In this document: one piece after another, positions 6,676-10,820 of the stretch
Layout of the letters: every line of letters starts with the position of its first letter
Numbering within the stretch: the first letter of the stretch is position 1
Assembly: GCA_900751695.1 (NCBI GenBank)
Contig: CAADSS010000046.1
Coordinates: 1-10,820, forward strand
From: an uncultured Collinsella sp.
Lineage (GTDB): Bacteria; Actinomycetota; Coriobacteriia; Coriobacteriales; Coriobacteriaceae
DNA: 10,820 nt
Reading direction: 5' to 3'
Position numbers and translations under genes: made by a program
The notes under the pieces: model-generated
The model's database searches: none
What the model saw: only the letters and a program-made list of their open reading frames with translations
Told to the model about the DNA's origin: nothing

Positions 6676-6737
6676 TGTTGATTGGGGACAGACTTAAATG
6701 AGCGTTTTCACGCATTTAAGTCTGTCCCCAATCAACA
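6676..6737. repeat. 62-bp palindromic repeat (REP/MITE-like)
   Basis: Two perfectly complementary 25-bp arms (6676-6700 and 6713-6737) flank a 12-nt centre (6701-6712). The arms contain TTGGGGACAGACTTAAATG. There is no T run after it and no coding content. The preceding gene already has its own terminator, so this is an added palindrome rather than a plain terminator. The GGGGACAGAC core recalls palindromes linked to REP-associated tyrosine transposases, from memory only. It sits 30 bp before the aminotransferase -10 box. Confidence 0.85.
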
Positions 6738-6766
6738 TTGCTGCGGCACTTTGCTCGACTAAAGCG

Positions 6767-6772
6767 TACAAT
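6767..6772 (+). promoter_or_regulatory. Candidate -10 box of the aminotransferase gene
   Basis: TACAAT in the context CTAAAGCGTACAAT, 24 nt before the ATG at 6797. A near copy, CTAAAGTGTATGAT, occurs at 10764-10777. No strong -35 hexamer is found at the right distance. Confidence 0.5.
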
Positions 6773-6796
6773 AGCGCCTATGCGAAAGGGGAACAG

Positions 6797-7981
6797 ATGA
6801 TCAACGAAACTATGTATGTTCGCGGTGCGGAAAGCTCCATCATCCGTGAGATTTTTAGCTATGGCCTTGAGCGCAAGGCGCAGATCGGTGCGGAAAACGT
6901 ATTCGATTTTTCGCTGGGCAATCCGAGTGTTCCGGCGCCGGCTGCCGTGGCTGAGTCGATTAAGAAGGCCCTGGAGCTACCGAGTGATCAGTTGCACGGC
7001 TACACCCCCGCTCCGGGCCTGCCGCAATGTCGAGCAGCCGTCGCCGAATCGCTCAACCGCCGCTTTGGAACGAACTATGAGGGTAAGGACGTCTTTATGA
7101 CGGTGGGTGCCGCGGCTTCGCTCACCTGTACGCTCAACGCCGTTACGAACCCGGGCGACGAGGTTATTGTTATCGCCCCGTACTTTCCGGAGTATCGCGT
7201 TTGGATTGAGAAGGCCGGCTGCACGTGTGTTGAGGCGCCTGCTGATGAAGACACGTTCCAGCTGAGCGTGGACAACGTGCTCAAGGCGATCACCGATAAG
7301 ACGGCTGCCGTCATTATCGACTCGCCCAACAATCCGACCGGTGCCGTATATACATGCGACACGCTGACGCGACTGGCCAATGTTCTGCGCGAGGCCAACG
7401 CTCAGCGCGATTCCGAGAATCCGATTATGCTCATCTCGGATGAGCCGTACCGCGAGATCGTGTACGGTGCCGAGGTGCCTTGGGTGCCCTCGATCTACGA
7501 GCACACCATCGTGTGCTACTCGTATTCCAAGTCGCTGTCGCTGCCTGGTGAGCGCGTGGGTTGGATCTTGGTTCCCAACACCAATCCGCAGGCTGCCCGT
7601 CTGATGCCGGCTGTTGCGGGTGCTGCCCGTACGCTGGGCTTCGTGTGCGCGCCGGCGCTCTTTCAGCGCGTAATTATCGACTGCATCGATGAGCCGAGTG
7701 ACGTTGAGGCCTATGCACGTAACCGCACCGCGCTTACCGACGCACTAGCGGAGTATGGCTACACCTATGTTGAGCCGGACGGTGCTTTCTACCTGTGGGT
7801 GAAGGCACTCGAGCCCGATGCGAATGCGTTTTGCGAGCGCGCAAAGAAGTATGAGTTGCTTGCGGTTCCCTCGGACAGCTTTGGTATGCCGGGTTGGTTC
7901 CGCCTGGGCTATTGCGTGAGCTACGAAACGATTGTCAATTCGCTACCCGCTTGGAAACAGTTGGCGGACGAGTATCGTTAA
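6797..7981 (+). CDS. PLP-dependent class I/II aminotransferase
   Basis: A 394-residue fold-type I aminotransferase, likely AspB-like, acting on an amino acid and a 2-oxo acid in the cytoplasm; the exact substrate cannot be read from sequence. Evidence: GNP (41-43) and GYTPAPGLPQCRAAVA (68-83) at the N-terminal substrate loop, PNNPTG (177-182), SDEPY (214-218, Asp215 to the pyridine nitrogen), SYSKSLSLPGERVGW (242-256) with Lys245 as the PLP Schiff base, and FRLGYC (368-373) with Arg369 as the alpha-carboxylate anchor. Length is usual. An in-frame ATG at 6698 lies inside the palindromic repeat; ATG 6797 is chosen because GAAAGGGG (6784-6791) stands 5 nt before it and family homology begins there. 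It is probably a single-gene transcript. Confidence 0.93.
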   Translation: MINETMYVRGAESSIIREIFSYGLERKAQIGAENVFDFSLGNPSVPAPAAVAESIKKALELPSDQLHGYTPAPGLPQCRAAVAESLNRRFGTNYEGKDVFMTVGAAASLTCTLNAVTNPGDEVIVIAPYFPEYRVWIEKAGCTCVEAPADEDTFQLSVDNVLKAITDKTAAVIIDSPNNPTGAVYTCDTLTRLANVLREANAQRDSENPIMLISDEPYREIVYGAEVPWVPSIYEHTIVCYSYSKSLSLPGERVGWILVPNTNPQAARLMPAVAGAARTLGFVCAPALFQRVIIDCIDEPSDVEAYARNRTALTDALAEYGYTYVEPDGAFYLWVKALEPDANAFCERAKKYELLAVPSDSFGMPGWFRLGYCVSYETIVNSLPAWKQLADEYR

Positions 7982-8015
7982 AAGTAAAGCGCTCTGCCTA
8001 CAATGTTTTACGTGA

Positions 8016-8046
8016 AACGGGGTTTGGTGTTAAGCCGGACCCCGTT
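8016..8046 (+). terminator. Hairpin after the aminotransferase gene, possible terminator
   Basis: AACGGGGT (8016-8023) pairs with ACCCCGTT (8039-8046), with a few inner G-U and G-C pairs possible. No T run follows, so termination would be weak. It may instead belong to the leader of a transcript starting at the TACAAT box at 7999-8004. Confidence 0.35.
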
Positions 8047-8080
8047 GTCATGGACGTTGTGTCTTTGGGATGGAGTGGTT

Positions 8081-8109
8081 TTACGACTATCGAAGGCTAT
8101 GCGTACAAT
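8081..8109 (+). promoter_or_regulatory. Candidate promoter of the PHP hydrolase gene
   Basis: TACAAT (8104-8109), preceded at 17 nt by a weak -35 hexamer TTACGA (8081-8086), lies 37 nt before the ATG at 8147. Confidence 0.45.
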
Positions 8110-8146
8110 GAATATAAGCGACGGCCGTGCCAGATAAGGAGACCTG

Positions 8147-8968
8147 ATGCCCTACCTGCTTTCTTGTGACATTCATACCCATACGATGTTCTCTGCGCAT
8201 GCATATTCGACCATTGAGGAGAATGTGTACTGGGCGGCAGAGCGTGGTCTGCAGGTGCTCGGATCTGCTGACCATCTGAGCTCTATGGTTACGCCTTGCC
8301 CCAATGACCTGCGCAGTTTCCAGTTCTTTATCAACCAGGATATCTGGCCGCGCATTTGGAGCGGCGTGCTGGTGCTTCGCGGCGCCGAGGCCGATATCGT
8401 TTCGCTGGACGGAAGCTTGTTTGGCGAGGACATTCCCGTTTCGCTCGATATTGCCGGCGATTCGTACAGTCACCAGCATTCGCTGTTCGAATTGGTGACG
8501 CGCAATTTGGATTATTTGGTGGCAAGCGTGCATAATCCGCAGTTTGTCGAAGGCGCGACGCTCGCCCAGACGACCGAGATGTACATCAATGCCCTGGAAC
8601 ACCCCAAGGTGTTCATGCTTGGGCATACGGGTCGTTCGGGCGTACCGTTCGATATCGACGAGGTGCTGTTGGCAGCTAAGGCCAAGCACAAGATTATCGA
8701 GATCAACAACCATAGTCTTGAACACGGTGTCGACACTGAGCATTGGGCTGTATGCCGCAAGATCGCCGAGCGCTGCGCCGAGCTGGGCGTGGGCATTGGC
8801 GTGTCGACCGATGCCCACATTGGCATGGCCATTGGCAAGCTCGATCACGCGCGCAAGATGCTCGACGAGATTCACTTCCCGCTGGATTTGATCGTGACGC
8901 GCGACCGCGAGACGCTGTTGCGCGAGATGGCGGCAGCCGGCGTGTGCGACCTGCGCAAGGGGATGTAG
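8147..8968 (+). CDS. PHP-domain metallohydrolase (YcdX-type phosphatase)
   Basis: A 273-residue member of the polymerase and histidinol phosphatase superfamily, closest in layout to YcdX-type trinuclear zinc phosphatases; cytoplasmic, natural substrate unknown. Metal ligands visible in order: H-T-H (His10, His12), Ala-Asp42-His43, Glu81 (RGAEAD), His129 (ASVHNP), His160 (LGHTGR) and Asp222/His224 (TDAH), which matches the complete PHP set. IEINNHS (184-190) precedes the last strand as in this family. AAGGAG (8136-8141) stands 5 nt from the ATG. It could be annotated as histidinol phosphatase, but no histidine genes are nearby and the YcdX-like pattern argues for a general phosphatase. It follows the aminotransferase by 165 bp and seems to have its own promoter. 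Confidence 0.9.
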   Translation: MPYLLSCDIHTHTMFSAHAYSTIEENVYWAAERGLQVLGSADHLSSMVTPCPNDLRSFQFFINQDIWPRIWSGVLVLRGAEADIVSLDGSLFGEDIPVSLDIAGDSYSHQHSLFELVTRNLDYLVASVHNPQFVEGATLAQTTEMYINALEHPKVFMLGHTGRSGVPFDIDEVLLAAKAKHKIIEINNHSLEHGVDTEHWAVCRKIAERCAELGVGIGVSTDAHIGMAIGKLDHARKMLDEIHFPLDLIVTRDRETLLREMAAAGVCDLRKGM

Positions 8969-8987
8969 CGGAATTTATAAACCAAGC

Positions 8988-9022
8988 GAAGGGGGCGGCC
9001 CAGACGGGTCGCCCCCTTTCTT
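8988..9022 (+). terminator. Terminator of the PHP hydrolase gene
   Basis: A 13-bp stem with one G-U pair (8989-9001 with 9006-9018, arm AAGGGGGCGGCCC) closes on an AGAC loop and ends in TTTCTT. It lies 20 nt after the PHP stop and 25 nt before the stop of the convergent methyltransferase gene. It may also slow transcripts from the other side, where the T content is poorer. Confidence 0.88.
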
Positions 9023-9046
9023 GTCCCAAAAATCTACTGAGGTTGG

Positions 9047-10495
9047 TTAGCGGCGTTCGAGGACCGCTACGGTTTCGGTGTGGTCGGTGTGAGGGAACAT
9101 GTCGACCGGCGTGATCTTGAGCAGGCGATAGCCTCCGTCGAGGAGCTGATGCAGGTCGCGCTCTTGAGTCACGGGGTTGCAGCTGATATAGGTGATGCGG
9201 CGCGGCTTAAGCGCGCAGGCAGCTTCGAGGAACTCGGGGGTAGAGCCGGCGCGCGGCGGATCGATGGAAAGGACATCGACCCGCTCGTTGTTATCGGCGG
9301 CATCCAGGATGTAATCGGTGGCATCGTCGGCCATAAACCAAGCGCTACGGGTGAGGCCGTTGAGCTCGGCATTACGACGTGCGTCGGCAATGCCGGCGCG
9401 GTTGCGCTCCACGCCAAGCAGCATAATACCGACGCCCTTGTCCTGGGCGGCTTTGGCTGCGCACAGGCCGATAGTTCCACTACCGCAATAGGCATCCATG
9501 AGTACGTCGCCCTGCTGCAGGTCCATGCCGTCAATCGCGAGCTGATAGAGCAGCTCGGTCTGCTGCGGGTTGGTCTGGTAGAACGCGGTGGGGGAGATAT
9601 CGAACTCGCAGCCGAGCAGCTGGTCGCGCATGCACTCGGCGCCATATACAATGCGGGTTTCCTCGCCGAGGATGGCGTTGCCGGGACGTCCGTTGATGTT
9701 TTGGGCGACGGTGACGATGTGCGGATTGAGTGCGGCGACAGCCTCAAAGAACTCCTGCGCATGCGGCAAGTCGCGCTGAGCGGTCACGAGCGTGACCATG
9801 ACCTGGTCGGTACGCCAACCGCAGCGGACGACGGCATAGCGAAGCAAACCAAGATGCTTGTCCTCATTAAAGGCGGGAATATGCAGTCGCTCAGCTTCGC
9901 GTGCGATGCCGTTGAGAATCTGACGGGCGCCCGGTGCCTCGACGGGGCATTCGGGTACGGCAACGATCTTGTGCGTGCCGCGCTCAAAGAAACCGCAACG
10001 GACGGTGCCCTCCTTACCGGGGGCAAAGGGAGTGGCAGCCTTATGACGAAAGCCACGCGGCGCAGGATATTTGCCCGGGTCGCCCAGGGTGACACCCATG
10101 CCACGAATAGGATCTACAGCAATGCCCTCACGCGCACAAAGCGAAGCAAAAAGCTCCTCCATAGCAGCCTGCTTGGCGGCGAGCTGCTTCTTATAAGGAC
10201 GATTGAGCGCCGTACACCCACCGCAAGCTTTCATGATGGAACAGGGGGACTTGGGGTCCACAGCCTTACGCGCAGACGGAACCGGATTCTTATACGGGCG
10301 CTTGGAGCGAGTCTGAGACGCTTTGTCTCCGCCTCGACGAGAGTCAGAACGCTTGGTCTTGGCCCTGCTCTTGGTCGATTTGCTTTTTGCAGCTTTAGAA
10401 GACTTGGATTTCGAAGAAGATTTCTCCTCCTTCGACCCCTCAACCGCCTCCACCAAAGCACGACGAGCCCTACGCTCCGCACGAGATTCTGCCAT
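9047..10495 (-). CDS. rlmD: TrmA/RumA-family RNA m5U methyltransferase (RlmD-like)
   Basis: A SAM-dependent enzyme of the RumA/RlmD/TrmA family making 5-methyluridine in 23S rRNA or tRNA; which one cannot be settled here. In the 482-residue form: a Ser/Lys-rich basic tail (about 18-70), an iron-sulphur cluster motif C-x5-C-x2-C (Cys85, 91, 94) with the fourth Cys183 (PECPV), FYQTNPQQTE (305-314), the SAM-binding DAYCGSGTIGL (334-344), DPPRAGS (412-418), catalytic nucleophile Cys439 in SCNP, and the general base Glu474 in the HTETVAVLER end. All key residues are intact. No TRAM domain is evident; the basic tail stands in its place. A GTG at 10507 opens the frame, but that GTG is part of the GTGGAG ribosome site that sits 6 nt before ATG 10495, so the latter is the start. 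Confidence 0.95.
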   Translation of the reverse strand: MAESRAERRARRALVEAVEGSKEEKSSSKSKSSKAAKSKSTKSRAKTKRSDSRRGGDKASQTRSKRPYKNPVPSARKAVDPKSPCSIMKACGGCTALNRPYKKQLAAKQAAMEELFASLCAREGIAVDPIRGMGVTLGDPGKYPAPRGFRHKAATPFAPGKEGTVRCGFFERGTHKIVAVPECPVEAPGARQILNGIAREAERLHIPAFNEDKHLGLLRYAVVRCGWRTDQVMVTLVTAQRDLPHAQEFFEAVAALNPHIVTVAQNINGRPGNAILGEETRIVYGAECMRDQLLGCEFDISPTAFYQTNPQQTELLYQLAIDGMDLQQGDVLMDAYCGSGTIGLCAAKAAQDKGVGIMLLGVERNRAGIADARRNAELNGLTRSAWFMADDATDYILDAADNNERVDVLSIDPPRAGSTPEFLEAACALKPRRITYISCNPVTQERDLHQLLDGGYRLLKITPVDMFPHTDHTETVAVLERR

Positions 10496-10532
10496 CAATA
10501 ACTCCACTTATTCATGAATTAAAGCTGCAAGT

Positions 10533-10538
10533 ATTGTA
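10533..10538 (-). promoter_or_regulatory. Candidate -10 box of the RNA methyltransferase gene
   Basis: TACAAT on the minus strand, 37 nt before the ATG at 10495; -35 not clear. Confidence 0.45.
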
Positions 10539-10602
10539 CCGTGCCAAGCCAGCAGACGATATGCAAGCGGTTTATTCGTGTCAGTGATAAGCCCAACGAC
10601 GG

Positions 10603-10741
10603 TTGCCCGCCGCGTGAGGGGTGTGGGGGTTAAGTTTATCGCGAGTTCCGCACGAACAGGAGGCCACTTAATGTGGCCTCCGTCGTGAGCAGGACTGTAG
10701 AGCAGAAAACTTACCCCCCCCCCCCCTCACGCGGCGGGCAA
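10603..10741. repeat. 139-bp inverted-repeat element with 35-bp ends
   Basis: The ends (10603-10637 and 10707-10741) are complementary over 35 bp with three mismatches (at 10622, 10624 and 10630) and begin TTGCCCGCCGCGTGAGG. The 69-nt interior carries a second hairpin, GGAGGCCAC/GTGGCCTCC (10659-10667 with 10673-10681, loop TTAAT), extended by CACGA/TCGTG (10651-10655 with 10683-10687) and AGT-CC/GG-ACT (10644-10649 with 10692-10696). The whole unit can thus fold as one long interrupted hairpin. There is no ORF of note, no T run after either end and no clear target-site duplication. A non-autonomous mobile element (MITE) or a structured RNA are both possible. Confidence 0.8.
10714..10726 (+). 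repeat. Homopolymer tract of 13 C
   Basis: Thirteen consecutive C lie in the right arm of the 139-bp element. The matching left arm reads as G runs broken by T at the three mismatch positions. Such a tract is prone to slippage and to read errors. Confidence 0.95.
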
Positions 10742-10748
10742 ACTCGCC

Positions 10749-10777
10749 TTGTGCTCTATCACGCTAAAGTGTATGAT
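10749..10777 (+). promoter_or_regulatory. Candidate promoter of a gene beyond the right edge
   Basis: TTGTGC (10749-10754) and TATGAT (10772-10777) are separated by 17 nt. The -10 context CTAAAGTGTATGAT matches that of the aminotransferase promoter at 11 of 14 positions. No start codon with a ribosome site is seen before the window ends. Apart from this promoter, the palindrome after it and the 139-bp element, I see nothing in the gene-free stretch 10496-10820. Confidence 0.5.
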
Positions 10778-10796
10778 TCTGAACGTTACATGACTT

Positions 10797-10814
10797 ACTT
10801 TACTTAACTAAAGT
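10797..10814. promoter_or_regulatory. 18-bp palindrome downstream of the promoter, possible operator
   Basis: ACTTTACTTAACTAAAGT has 6-bp arms and a TTAA centre, 16 of 18 positions symmetric. It begins 20 nt after the -10 box, where a bound repressor would block transcription. No regulator can be named. Confidence 0.4.
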
Positions 10815-10820
10815 GCCATC

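Noticed and set aside
4340..6715. 791-codon minus-strand open frame opposite hpt and ftsH
   Set aside because: It is antisense to intact ftsH with all catalytic motifs, has a low-complexity His/Leu/Arg/Gly-rich translation, and arises from GC-rich codon bias.
6676..6737. Reading the palindrome as the ftsH terminator
   Set aside because: A complete hairpin plus T run at 6619-6657 already fills that role, and no T run follows the palindrome.
6698..6796. Upstream ATG for the aminotransferase inside the palindrome
   Set aside because: No ribosome site, it would start inside the repeat, and the -10 box lies downstream of it.
9080..10501. 473-codon plus-strand open frame opposite the RNA methyltransferase gene
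   Set aside because: It mirrors the methyltransferase gene, whose motifs are complete, and shows no recognisable domain.
10496..10507. GTG start at 10507 for the RNA methyltransferase
   Set aside because: The GTG is part of GTGGAG, which serves as the ribosome site for ATG 10495.
1..10820. tRNA, rRNA, CRISPR, phage or transposase genes
   Set aside because: None could be supported: no cloverleaf signature, no spaced direct-repeat array and no transposase or integrase motifs in any frame.

Overview
The window looks like a chromosomal housekeeping segment of a high-GC Actinomycetota anaerobe, most likely class Coriobacteriia and probably Collinsella or a close relative. This rests on the tilS-hpt-ftsH cluster, the actinobacterial flavour of TilS and FtsH, GC-rich coding with strong Shine-Dalgarno sites, and two palindromic intergenic repeats of a sort I associate with Collinsella. 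The genus is an inference from memory; no search was run.

Layout, left to right. A rho-independent terminator (20-49) closes a plus-strand gene lying off the left edge. A minus-strand gene (114-581) encodes an unrecognised, AT-richer, tail-anchored small protein. Divergent from it is an Hsp20 small heat-shock gene (858-1289). A long two-way terminator (1316-1363) separates hsp20 from a convergent YycJ/WalJ-like metallo-beta-lactamase-fold nuclease gene (1372-2181, minus). Only 48 bp away, tilS (2230-3768) starts divergently. It is followed by hpt (3916-4464) and ftsH (4466-6607). hpt and ftsH are one nucleotide apart and presumably cotranscribed, and hpt has its own candidate promoter with a palindrome over the -35 region. 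After the ftsH terminator come a 62-bp near-perfect palindromic repeat (6676-6737), a class I/II aminotransferase gene (6797-7981) and a PHP-domain metallohydrolase gene (8147-8968) with a strong terminator. Convergent to these is a TrmA/RumA-family RNA m5U methyltransferase gene (9047-10495, minus) with a Ser/Lys-rich N-terminal tail. The last 325 bp hold no gene. They carry a 139-bp element with 35-bp inverted ends and a 13-C tract (10603-10741), then a candidate promoter and an 18-bp palindrome ahead of a gene off the right edge.

Functionally, the genes join translation fidelity and RNA modification (TilS, the m5U methyltransferase), purine salvage (Hpt), protein quality control (FtsH, Hsp20), a DNA-acting nuclease (YycJ-like) and general metabolism (aminotransferase, PHP hydrolase). 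I see no phage, CRISPR, toxin-antitoxin or transposase gene. The material most worth a second look is non-coding: the 139-bp inverted-repeat element with its C tract, the 62-bp palindrome, a possible RNA thermometer over the hsp20 ribosome-binding site, the palindrome over the hpt promoter, and a recurring TACAAT -10 box.
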